13,755 nucleotides of DNA from Hyphomicrobiales bacterium (GTDB taxonomy: Bacteria; Pseudomonadota; Alphaproteobacteria; Rhizobiales; Beijerinckiaceae), in contig JAATEW010000256.1 of NCBI GenBank assembly GCA_015655535.1, forward strand, positions 1-13,755. The letters run 5' to 3'. Both the position numbers and the translations under genes were made by a program. Position 1 is the first letter of the stretch, and each line of letters opens with the position of its first letter. Below, piece after piece: positions 7,560 through 13,755 of this stretch. The notes beneath the pieces are model-generated. The model saw only the letters and a list, made by a program, of their open reading frames with translations. It had not been told where the DNA came from and did not search any database.

Positions 7560-7573
7560 TCCCGCTCGCAAGG

Positions 7574-7963
7574 TCAATTGGGTTTGGCGATTTCGACGCC
7601 GGCGAAATACCGTTCGAAACCCTCGATGATGCCCTTCATATGATCTTCTTTCAGGCCGAACGAGACTTCGAATCCGTCGGGTGTCGTCAAGGTCAGGATG
7701 ACGGTTTTCGGATTGGAGGATAATTCGGTACGGAACTTTCCAAGCTGATAGACGAGACGCAGACTGGGATCTTGATGGCGCGCCTGCAGCGCCAAGTTGA
7801 CCATGCGCGGCAGCGTCATGAGAAACGCGTTCAGGCATTCGCTCGGCAGGGTGAGGGAGCCGGGATGTCCGCTTAAATCTTTAAAGCCGATCCGGAAGCA
7901 ATCGCCGTCTGTCGAGACGTCGAGGGCGGTCAATCCCTCGCCCATGATATCTTCCGCGGTCAT
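7574..7963 (-). CDS. Conserved-looking protein of unknown function
   Basis: A 129-residue protein, not recognised. It has no signal peptide or membrane segment. The first half looks beta-rich (ALDVSTDGDCFRIGF, SLTLPSE), a helix follows (CLNAFLMTLPRMVNLALQA), then more strands (LRLVYQLGKFRTEL, KTVILTLTTPDGFEVSFGL), and it ends in a helix (MKGIIEGFERYFAG). It is probably a small soluble single-domain protein. The frame stays open further upstream, but the ATG at 7963 is preferred because AGGAG sits 7 nt before it and the upstream extension looks non-coding. Its start region faces the dehydrogenase gene. It ends 55 nt before the antitoxin start, so read-through into the toxin-antitoxin genes is possible. 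Confidence 0.72.
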   Translation of the reverse strand: MTAEDIMGEGLTALDVSTDGDCFRIGFKDLSGHPGSLTLPSECLNAFLMTLPRMVNLALQARHQDPSLRLVYQLGKFRTELSSNPKTVILTLTTPDGFEVSFGLKEDHMKGIIEGFERYFAGVEIAKPN

Positions 7964-7970
7964 TGGAACG

Positions 7971-7998
7971 CTCCTATCCAGCCTATGGTTGATAGGAG
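7971..7998. repeat. 8-bp inverted repeat carrying two opposed ribosome binding sites
   Basis: CTCCTATC (7971-7978) and GATAGGAG (7991-7998) are perfect reverse complements with a 12-nt spacer. The left arm, read on the minus strand, supplies the AGGAG before the ATG at 7963. The right arm supplies an AGGAG 6 nt before the ATG at 8005. It may be a chance mirror of two Shine-Dalgarno sequences, or an operator. Confidence 0.5.
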
Positions 7999-8021
7999 AC
8001 CTGGATGGAGAGCATTGCAGC

Positions 8022-8050
8022 ATCGTTACACGGCACGGTAAGATCGTTAC
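8022..8050. repeat. Direct repeat ATCGTTAC, 21 bp apart
   Basis: ATCGTTAC occurs at 8022-8029 and again at 8043-8050, two helical turns apart on the same face of the DNA. It lies upstream of the preferred dehydrogenase start, so it could be a regulator site. If translation starts at 8005 it is coding instead. Confidence 0.35.
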
Positions 8051-8125
8051 GGCTGTCATGGCAGGCGAAGCTTGCCGGACTCTCCGCATTCGACATCGCT
8101 CCGCGAACGCGTTTCGCACATTCAT

Positions 8126-8130
8126 GGAGA
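8126..8130 (+). promoter_or_regulatory. Ribosome binding site supporting the TTG start at 8137
   Basis: GGAGA is followed by a 6-nt spacer and TTG at 8137. The TTG gives the N-terminus MYPNVQLHIAGQW, which is where proteins of this family normally begin. Confidence 0.6.
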
Positions 8131-8136
8131 GCACCT

Positions 8137-9570
8137 TTGTATCCCAATGTTCAGCTCCATATCGCCGGTCAATGGCGCGATGCCGAAGGCGGCCGGACAC
8201 TACCGGTGCTGAACCCGGCGACCGAGGAGCAGATCGGCACGGTCGCGCATGCCTCGCACAACGATCTCGACGCGGCTTTGGCGGCGGCGGCGAAGGGCTT
8301 TTCGATCTGGAGCCAGACGTCCGCCTTCGAGCGCGCCAAGATCATGCGCCGCGCGGCTGCGCTTCTGCGCGAGCGGGTCAAATCGATTTCGCAACTCATG
8401 ACATTGGAGCAAGGCAAGCCGCTCTTCGAGTCGAAGACCGAGACGCTTCTCGCGGCCGATATCATCGAGTGGTTCGCCGAGGAAGCGCGCCGCACCTATG
8501 GAAGCGTGGTGCCGGCGCGGGCGCCCGGCATCTACCAGCTTGTGCTGAAAGAGCCTGTCGGGCCGGTCGCCGCCTTCACGCCGTGGAATTTTCCGATCAA
8601 CCAGGCCGTGCGCAAGCTCTCGGCGGCGCTTGCCGCGGGCTGCTCCATCATCGTCAAGGCGGCGGAGGAGACGCCGGCCTCACCCGCCGAGCTCATTCGC
8701 GCCTTTGCGGATGCCGGCGTGCCGGAGGGCGTCATCGGGCTCGTCTATGGTGTGCCCTCCGATATCAGTGAATATCTCATCCCGCATCCGACGATCCGCA
8801 AATTGACCTTCACCGGCTCGACGCCGGTCGGCAAGCAACTCGCGGCTCTGGCCGGCGCCCATATGAAACGCATCACGATGGAGCTCGGCGGTCATGCGCC
8901 CGCGGTCATCTTCGACGATGCGGATGTGGATGTCGCGGTGACGCAATTGATCAAGGCCAAATTCCGCAACGCCGGACAGGTCTGCGTGTCGCCGACGCGC
9001 TTTCTCGTGCAGACGAAAGTCTATGACACCTTCGTCGGCAAGTTCGCCGGCGCGGCAAAGGCGCTCAAGGTCGGCGACGGTTCGAGCGAAGGCGTCGACA
9101 TGGGGCCGCTTGCCAATGAGCGCCGCATCAACGCGATGGAGGCGCTTCTGGCCGATGCGCTGCAAAAGGGTGCCACGATCGAGACCGGGGGCAAGCGCAT
9201 CGGCAACAAGGGCTTTTTCTTCGAGCCGACCGTGGTCACGGGCGTCAACCGCGACATGCGGATGATGAATGAGGAGCCCTTCGGTCCGCTCGCCATGATG
9301 CTGCCTTTCGAGACGTTCGAAGAGGCGGTGGAGGAGGCCAATCGGCTCCCCTATGGGCTCGCCTCCTATGCCTATACGCGCTCGGCCAAGACGGCGAATA
9401 GGGTGGCGGCCTGCATCGAGGCCGGGATGATGACGATCAATCATCTCGGCCTTGCTTTGCCGGAAGTGCCCTTCGGCGGCATGAAGGACTCGGGCTATGG
9501 GTCCGAGGGTGGCGCTGAGGCCATCGAATCCTATCTCAATACGAAATTCGTGTCGCAGGCCGGACTTTAA
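8137..9570 (+). CDS. gabD: NAD(P)-dependent succinate-semialdehyde-type aldehyde dehydrogenase
   Basis: A 477-residue aldehyde dehydrogenase from the TTG at 8137. It oxidises an aldehyde, probably succinate semialdehyde, to the acid, feeding 4-aminobutyrate carbon into the TCA cycle in the cytoplasm. Catalytic residues are visible: Asn151 in TPWNFP, Lys174 in IIVK, Glu249 in MELGGHAP and Cys283 in NAGQVCVSPTRF. FTGSTPVGKQ (225-234) is the cofactor-loop region, and GMKDSGYGSEGG lies near the C-terminus. The frame is also open to an ATG at 8005 with a good AGGAG. That start would add 44 basic residues unlike the family, so TTG is preferred. No 4-aminobutyrate transaminase gene is adjacent. The enzyme class is certain; the substrate and the gene symbol are inferred from overall resemblance. 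Confidence 0.87.
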   Translation: MYPNVQLHIAGQWRDAEGGRTLPVLNPATEEQIGTVAHASHNDLDAALAAAAKGFSIWSQTSAFERAKIMRRAAALLRERVKSISQLMTLEQGKPLFESKTETLLAADIIEWFAEEARRTYGSVVPARAPGIYQLVLKEPVGPVAAFTPWNFPINQAVRKLSAALAAGCSIIVKAAEETPASPAELIRAFADAGVPEGVIGLVYGVPSDISEYLIPHPTIRKLTFTGSTPVGKQLAALAGAHMKRITMELGGHAPAVIFDDADVDVAVTQLIKAKFRNAGQVCVSPTRFLVQTKVYDTFVGKFAGAAKALKVGDGSSEGVDMGPLANERRINAMEALLADALQKGATIETGGKRIGNKGFFFEPTVVTGVNRDMRMMNEEPFGPLAMMLPFETFEEAVEEANRLPYGLASYAYTRSAKTANRVAACIEAGMMTINHLGLALPEVPFGGMKDSGYGSEGGAEAIESYLNTKFVSQAGL

Positions 9571-9647
9571 TTCACGCCGATTTGCAATGCTGCCGCTTAC
9601 GCGCGCATCTCTTTGCCATTAGTCTGGAGCGGGCTAAGGGGGCGCCG

Positions 9648-10436
9648 ATGGAAGCCATGGTACTGGTTGGGTTGATGCTTGTTCTGTCCTTCAGCGGCAA
9701 AGCAATCGCGGCCGATGATGATGTTCGTCGCGAACTGGTTCCCGCCGGCAAACTCCGCGTCGGCGTCGCCTATGCGCCCGCGCCAACGCCGCTCTTCGTC
9801 GTCAAGGATGCGGCGGGCGAAGCGCATGGCGTCGCAAGCGACCTCGGCGCCGCGGTCGGCAAAGCGCTCGGCGTGCCGGTCGCGTTTTTCGTCGCGCCGA
9901 CAACTGCCGAAGTGACGAATGCGCTGGCTTCGGGCGCGATCGACATCGGCGTCATGCCGGCGGACGAGGATCGCCGCAAGCGCGTCGATTTCGTGCCGCC
10001 CTATTTCGTGATCGAATGTACCTATCTCGTCGCGGACAACCCCGAGATCAAGGCAATTGCCGATGTCGATCGCGACGGGATGACCGTTGTCGGCATCGCG
10101 GGGTCGGCGACGGAGCGCGCCGCCGCGCGCAGCCTGAAACTTGCGAAGATCGTCGAGGCCAAGACCGTCGACGAAGCCATGGCGATGATGAAAGCCGGAA
10201 CCGTGCAAGCCTTCGCGCTTACGCATGACGCTCTGCCGCCTTTGCAGCCGCAAGTGCCGGGCTCGCGCATTCTCGACGGTGCGTTTGAGAGATTCGGTGT
10301 CGGCATGGCCGTGCAAAAGGATCATCCGGCGGCGCTTGCCTATATCAAGAACTTTATCGAGCGCGCCAAGGCCGATGGCACGATCCGCCGCGCCTTCGAC
10401 GATGCGGGATTGAACGGCTTGCCGATCGCGCCTTAG
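9648..10436 (+). CDS. Periplasmic solute-binding protein, amino-acid ABC transporter type
   Basis: A 262-residue family 3 solute-binding protein. Residues 1-21 are a signal peptide ending AIA before ADDD. The mature part begins with the usual KLRVGVAYAPAPTPLF and continues with GVASDLGAAVGKALGV, NALASGAIDIGVMPADEDRRKRVDF and PPYFVIECTYLV, as in polar amino-acid binding proteins, and ends with a helix like those before the C-terminus of the family. The ATG at 9648 follows an AAGGGG ribosome binding site. The frame opens earlier, at 9582, but without a Shine-Dalgarno sequence. Oddly, the signal peptide's n-region (MEAMV) has no positive charge. No permease or ATPase gene is adjacent, so its partner is encoded elsewhere or it works alone. 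The ligand is unknown. It follows the dehydrogenase gene by 77 nt on the same strand. Confidence 0.83.
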   Translation: MEAMVLVGLMLVLSFSGKAIAADDDVRRELVPAGKLRVGVAYAPAPTPLFVVKDAAGEAHGVASDLGAAVGKALGVPVAFFVAPTTAEVTNALASGAIDIGVMPADEDRRKRVDFVPPYFVIECTYLVADNPEIKAIADVDRDGMTVVGIAGSATERAAARSLKLAKIVEAKTVDEAMAMMKAGTVQAFALTHDALPPLQPQVPGSRILDGAFERFGVGMAVQKDHPAALAYIKNFIERAKADGTIRRAFDDAGLNGLPIAP

Positions 10437-10467
10437 GATAGATGGCCGTCGGAGACCGTGCGGATTT

Positions 10468-11946
10468 TCACGTCCCGCAAAAGGTCTGATACATGCCCTG
10501 ATTGGGCGGCGGCGCGTCGGCATAAGGCGCGAACTCCGGCTGATCCTCGTAAGGTTTTGAGAGCACCGCCAGCAAGGTTTCGAAAGGCACGAAATCGCGT
10601 GTTTTCATCGCGGCTTCGATCACCGTTTCGACGCGATGATTGCGCGGGATGAAGGCCGGGTTCACGCGGCGCATGGCATCGCGGCGCGCCTGCACGTCCA
10701 GCGGTTCGAGCGCAAGCCGCTCACGCCAATGGACGGCCCAATCGTCGAAGGCGGTCGGATTGATGAAAAGATCCCGCACCGCGCCCTCTGCGTCAGTGCT
10801 CGCGGCGGCATCGCAGAGGTGCCGGAAGGTCAGCGTGAAATCGGCCTTGTTCAAAGCCATGCGGTCGAGCAGAGCCTGCATGAGTTCGGCGTCGCCCTCG
10901 CGTTCGTCCGAGAGCCCGAATTTCCGCCGCAAACCAGTTTGATGGGCTTGCTTGAAGAGCAGGGGAAAGGCGGCAAGAGCCTCGTTGGCCTGTTCCAGCG
11001 CCTTATCCTTATCGTCCGCGATAAGCGGCATCAGACATTCGGCAAGACGCGCCAGATTCCAATGCGCGATGCCGGGCTGGCGCGCATAGGCATAGCGCCC
11101 GGCATGATCGATCGAGCTGAACACCGTCTCTTTGTCATATGTGTCCATGAAAGCGCAGGGACCATAATCGATGGTCTCGCCCGCAATCGACATATTGTCG
11201 GTGTTCATGACACCGTGAATGAAGCCGACATTGAGCCAGCGCGCGACAAGCGCCGCCTGTCGCGCAATCACCGCGTCGAGCAAAGCGCGATAGGGCTGCG
11301 GCGCGCCTGCTGCGTCGGGATAATGCCGGGCGATCGTATAATCGGTGAGGCGGCGCAGCGCCTCGATGTCGCGCCTTGCGAGGAAGAATTGGAACGTGCC
11401 GACGCGGATATGGCTCGACGCGACGCGAGTAAAGACGGCGCCGGGCAACATGGTCTCGCGGATGACGTTTTCGCCCGTCGTCACCGCGGCGAGCGCGCGC
11501 GTCGTCGGAATGCCGAGCGCATACATCGCCTCGCTGATCAGATATTCGCGCAGGACAGGACCAAGCGCCGCGCGTCCGTCGCCGCGCCGCGAAAAGGGCG
11601 TCGGACCGGAGCCTTTGAGCTGAATATCGCGGCGCATGCCGTCGCGATCGACGACTTCGCCAAGCAGGATCGCGCGCCCGTCGCCCAATTGCGGAACGAA
11701 CTGGCCGAACTGGTGCCCCGCATAAGCGGTCGCGATCGGCTCCGCGCCGTCCGGAATGCGCTTGCCGGCGAGGATCTCGATGCCTTCCGGGCTCGCAAGC
11801 GCGCCGGGATCGAGCCCGAGCTGCAAAGCGAGCTCATGGTTGAGCTTGATGAGGGCAGGCGCCGCGACGGAAGCCGGCAGAACCCGCGCGTGAAACGAAT
11901 CCGGCAGCTTCGCATAGGAATTGTCGAAGGGAATAGGCGCTGTCAT
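10468..11946 (-). CDS. selO: Protein adenylyltransferase SelO (YdiU family)
   Basis: A 492-residue pseudokinase-fold enzyme that transfers AMP from ATP to Ser, Thr or Tyr of target proteins, linked to redox stress in other bacteria. Signature stretches are AYAGHQFGQFVPQLGDGRA (74-92), Lys111 in QLKGSGPTPFSRRGDGRA, HGVMNTDN with Asp250 and Asn251 (244-251), and Asp260 in IDYGPCAFMD. These align, with a constant offset of four, with the K107, D246, N247 and D256 I recall for the E. coli enzyme. The C-terminus ends CGT, placing Cys490 third from the end, where eukaryotic homologues have selenocysteine. The start at 11946 (MTAPIPFDNSY) is the family's usual N-terminus, with GGAGGAG rather far upstream. 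An in-frame ATG at 11997 is possible but less likely. The gene is intact and monocistronic. Confidence 0.94.
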   Translation of the reverse strand: MTAPIPFDNSYAKLPDSFHARVLPASVAAPALIKLNHELALQLGLDPGALASPEGIEILAGKRIPDGAEPIATAYAGHQFGQFVPQLGDGRAILLGEVVDRDGMRRDIQLKGSGPTPFSRRGDGRAALGPVLREYLISEAMYALGIPTTRALAAVTTGENVIRETMLPGAVFTRVASSHIRVGTFQFFLARRDIEALRRLTDYTIARHYPDAAGAPQPYRALLDAVIARQAALVARWLNVGFIHGVMNTDNMSIAGETIDYGPCAFMDTYDKETVFSSIDHAGRYAYARQPGIAHWNLARLAECLMPLIADDKDKALEQANEALAAFPLLFKQAHQTGLRRKFGLSDEREGDAELMQALLDRMALNKADFTLTFRHLCDAAASTDAEGAVRDLFINPTAFDDWAVHWRERLALEPLDVQARRDAMRRVNPAFIPRNHRVETVIEAAMKTRDFVPFETLLAVLSKPYEDQPEFAPYADAPPPNQGMYQTFCGT

Positions 11947-12155
11947 GTCGAGGCGATCTCCTCCGGCGGCGATATAGGGCTCGGCGATGTGATGCAAGAG
12001 CCGAGCCTGAGTGGTTTCAAGGGCGGATGCCCGGATCGCGTCGCGGCAGGTTTCTCGCGATAAGGCGGCTCACTGCCGACTTGCGATATTTTGCAATCGC
12101 AGTTCCGGAAAACTTGATAGGTTTTGTGCGGGAAATGCAGCCTGGGGCGTGAACC
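11947..12155. promoter_or_regulatory. Divergent intergenic region between selO and the Coa1-like gene
   Basis: This 209-nt gap should carry promoters for both genes. A weak palindrome, TGCGAT (12082-12087) with ATCGCA (12096-12101), lies in an AT-rich patch. No confident promoter or operator could be assigned. Confidence 0.4.
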
Positions 12156-13001
12156 ATGACCGATTCAACCTCTCATATCGAGCCGAAAGCCATCCCTCCG
12201 GAAATCGACCGCTGGAACTGGGGCGCATTTCTGCTCAATTGGATATGGGGTGTTGGAAACAACACTTTCATCGCGCTCCTGACCTTCATTCCGTTTTTCG
12301 GCATTTTGATCATGCCTTTCGTTCTCGGGGCGAAGGGCAGTGCCTGGGCCTGGCGCAACGGACGATGGGACAGCATAGAGCATTTCAAGCGCGTGCAGCG
12401 TTTGTGGGCCATCTGGGGAGCCGTCATCTGGATTGGCGCGATCGTGCTATGGGGCGGCTTATTCGGCAGCGTCTTCTACATGCTCGGACATTCCGACGCC
12501 TACAGACTTGGCGTCGCCAAGCTGCAGGCCAATTCCGAGGCGGTGAATGTTCTCGGCACGCCTATACAAACGGGGATTCCGATGGGCTCGGTCTCTCTCG
12601 CCGGCGCGTCAGGAAAAGCACTCCTTAATTTTTCCGTGAGCGGGACGAAGGCTACGGGGCAGGCTTTTCTGGAAGCGGTCAAACAAAACGGTGTTTGGGC
12701 GATCACGCATTTCAAACTCAAAGTCGATGGCCGCGACGATGTAATCGATCTCATGAACGAAACACGCGCAGAGATCGAGGAGACACAAAGACCGATTGCA
12801 GCGGGCTATCATCAAACGCGTTCTAAGCTTTTGTTTGAGCGCATGATCTTATTACGAAAGGCCCACAATTTTTCGGGATCATGCTCTCAATCAAGCGGCG
12901 TGTGGCGCAGCCTCAACGCAGTGCCGATCACGCTGACCGACGAGAGCGCCATGGCCGCCGCGGCGATGATCGGGGAGAGCAGCAGCCCGAACCAGGGATA
13001 A
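12156..13001 (+). CDS. Coa1-family membrane protein with an abnormal C-terminal tail
   Basis: An open frame of 281 codons. Residues about 14-34 (PPEIDRWNWGAFLLNWIWG) and two hydrophobic segments (about 38-58 and 84-108) make an inner-membrane anchor. Residues about 112-200 form a domain like Coa1 (SEAVNVLGTPIQTG, GKALLNFSVSGTKATG, WAITHFKLKVDGRDDVIDL), which in mitochondria helps cytochrome c oxidase assembly. The bacterial role is not proven. The domain appears finished by about residue 205, yet the frame continues for some 75 residues. It passes through an intergenic-type palindrome (codons 227-245) and 115 nt into the oppositely oriented ATPase gene. That tail is probably not native: a lost stop or a frameshift near 12780-12825 would explain it, since a TAA sits in another frame at 12824. 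Confidence 0.78.
   Translation: MTDSTSHIEPKAIPPEIDRWNWGAFLLNWIWGVGNNTFIALLTFIPFFGILIMPFVLGAKGSAWAWRNGRWDSIEHFKRVQRLWAIWGAVIWIGAIVLWGGLFGSVFYMLGHSDAYRLGVAKLQANSEAVNVLGTPIQTGIPMGSVSLAGASGKALLNFSVSGTKATGQAFLEAVKQNGVWAITHFKLKVDGRDDVIDLMNETRAEIEETQRPIAAGYHQTRSKLLFERMILLRKAHNFSGSCSQSSGVWRSLNAVPITLTDESAMAAAAMIGESSSPNQG
12835..12890. repeat. Degenerate GAGCATGATC-type intergenic palindrome
   Basis: The arms 12835-12848 and 12877-12890 pair over 14 bp with one mismatch (position 12840). Inside the loop, CGAAA (12855-12859) and TTTCG (12871-12875) can pair again. The pattern GAGCATGATC, then CGAAA, CCCAC and TTTCGGGATCATGCTC, is one I recall as a highly repeated element in Hyphomicrobiales genomes. 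It sits at the junction of two convergent genes, supplies the ATPase stop codon, and is read through by the Coa1-like frame. It could act as a bidirectional transcript end. Confidence 0.7.
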
Positions 13002-13755
13002 AGCACGCCGGCGGCGATGGGCACGCCGGCGGCATTATAGATGAAGGCGAAGAACAGGTTCTGGCGGATATTGCTCATGGTCGCGTGGCTGAGCTGGCGG
13101 GCCCGGACGATTCCCTGGAGATCGCCTTTCAGCAAAGTGACGCCGGCACTTTCGATCGCGACATCCGTGCCGGTCCCCATAGCGACGCCGACGTCGGCTG
13201 CGGCCAAGGCCGGCGCATCGTTGACGCCGTCACCCGCCATGGCGACGATGCGGCCTTCCTTGCGCAACCGGACGACGACCTTACCCTTGTCTTCCGGGAG
13301 GATTTCGGCCTCGACTTCGTCTATGCCGAGCTTGTGCGCCACGGCCAGCGCGGTGGTCTTGTTGTCGCCGGTCAGCATCACGACGCGAACGCCGGCTTTG
13401 CGCAGCGCTTGGAGCGCTTCGGGTGTTGTCGGCTTGATCGGATCTGCGATGGCGAGAAGGCCGCCCAGGTGTCCATCGATCGCAACGAAGATTACGCTCG
13501 CGCCTTCGCCGCGCAGACTTTCTGCCTCGCCGTTGAGAGACGAAAGATCGATGCCCGCTTCCGCCATGATGCGATGGCTGCCGATCACGAGCCTATGTCC
13601 GTCGACCGTGCCGGTAACGCCCTTGCCGACCGGGCTGTCGAAGTCCTGCGCAGTGCCGAGCGGAAGATCGCGCGCCTTGGCGGCATCGACGATGGCCGCG
13701 GCGAGCGGATGTTCGCTGCCGCTCTCCCGCGTCGCCGCGAGCCGCAGAAGCTCCC
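12887..13755 (-). CDS. Cu(I)-type P1B ATPase, C-terminal part
   Basis: The frame is open to the right edge, so the 5' part lies outside; 288 residues are visible. They cover the end of the ATP-binding domain (GSEHPLAAAI, the SEHP motif; GVTGTVDGH), the P-domain (VVMLTGDN and MAGDGVNDAPAL, the TGDN and GDGxNDAP motifs) and the last two transmembrane helices. Helix 7 carries YNAAGVP (YN-x4-P) and helix 8 carries MALSS (M-x-x-S-S), which are the Cu(I)/Ag(I) signatures of the CopA/CtpA group. The protein pumps copper out of the cytoplasm for detoxification or for cuproenzyme assembly. Metal-binding N-terminal domains and the phosphorylated DKTG would be upstream. The last residues (RHTPLD) and the stop come from the adjoining palindromic repeat, so the tail is slightly aberrant. 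Copper specificity is well supported; the exact subtype is open. Confidence 0.92.
   Translation of the reverse strand, partial: ELLRLAATRESGSEHPLAAAIVDAAKARDLPLGTAQDFDSPVGKGVTGTVDGHRLVIGSHRIMAEAGIDLSSLNGEAESLRGEGASVIFVAIDGHLGGLLAIADPIKPTTPEALQALRKAGVRVVMLTGDNKTTALAVAHKLGIDEVEAEILPEDKGKVVVRLRKEGRIVAMAGDGVNDAPALAAADVGVAMGTGTDVAIESAGVTLLKGDLQGIVRARQLSHATMSNIRQNLFFAFIYNAAGVPIAAGVLYPWFGLLLSPIIAAAAMALSSVSVIGTALRLRHTPLD

Noticed and set aside
7797..8771. A 324-codon plus-strand frame across the dehydrogenase start
   Set aside because: It runs out of frame with the dehydrogenase, covers its conserved motifs, and has no ribosome binding site or domain.
10636..12063. A 475-codon open frame on the plus strand opposite selO
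   Set aside because: It is antisense to an unmistakable SelO gene and its product has no recognisable motif; long antisense frames are expected in GC-rich DNA.

Overview
The window looks like chromosomal DNA of a GC-rich alphaproteobacterium, most likely of the order Hyphomicrobiales (Rhizobiales). The basis is GC-rich codon use in most genes, alphaproteobacterial-looking protein families throughout, and two intergenic repeats of kinds I recall from such genomes: a long palindrome at 5259-5354 and a degenerate GAGCATGATC-type palindrome at 12835-12890. No rRNA, tRNA, CRISPR array, transposase or phage gene was seen. The species cannot be named from the sequence alone.

Layout. Positions 1-2126 (+) hold the 3' end of a circularly permuted ATP-grasp/alpha-E fusion gene and, overlapping it by 4 nt, a transglutaminase-like cysteine peptidase; this pair belongs to a widespread, functionally unsolved module thought to make or modify peptides. 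Positions 2139-4469 (-) hold a large exported protein with ankyrin and TPR-like repeats in visibly AT-richer DNA, which looks acquired. A divergent 197-nt gap with a hairpin leads to a small membrane protein with a PH-like domain (4667-5224, +). A perfect 37-bp inverted repeat separates it from a B12-binding radical SAM enzyme (5377-6792, -). Next, on the minus strand, come a PemK/MazF-type toxin and AbrB/MazE-type antitoxin (6972-7518) with two operator-like palindromes upstream, and a 129-residue protein of unknown function (7574-7963).

Positions 8137-9570 (+) encode an aldehyde dehydrogenase of the succinate-semialdehyde type whose start is ambiguous (TTG 8137 preferred, ATG 8005 possible), followed by an orphan periplasmic solute-binding protein (9648-10436, +). 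Positions 10468-11946 (-) encode the SelO/YdiU protein adenylyltransferase. A Coa1-family membrane protein (12156-13001, +) converges on, and overlaps, the 3' end of a Cu(I)-type P1B ATPase (12887 to the right edge, -).

How the genes fit together. Apart from the ATP-grasp/transglutaminase pair and the toxin-antitoxin pair, the genes appear to be separate single-gene units. The Coa1-like protein and the copper ATPase could both bear on cytochrome oxidase maturation, but their convergent arrangement gives no evidence of co-regulation. No complete new multi-gene system is evident. The strongest leads are the exported ankyrin protein in its AT-rich island, the radical SAM enzyme of unknown substrate, the toxin-antitoxin operator pair, the double start of the dehydrogenase gene, and the run-through tail of the Coa1-like gene.
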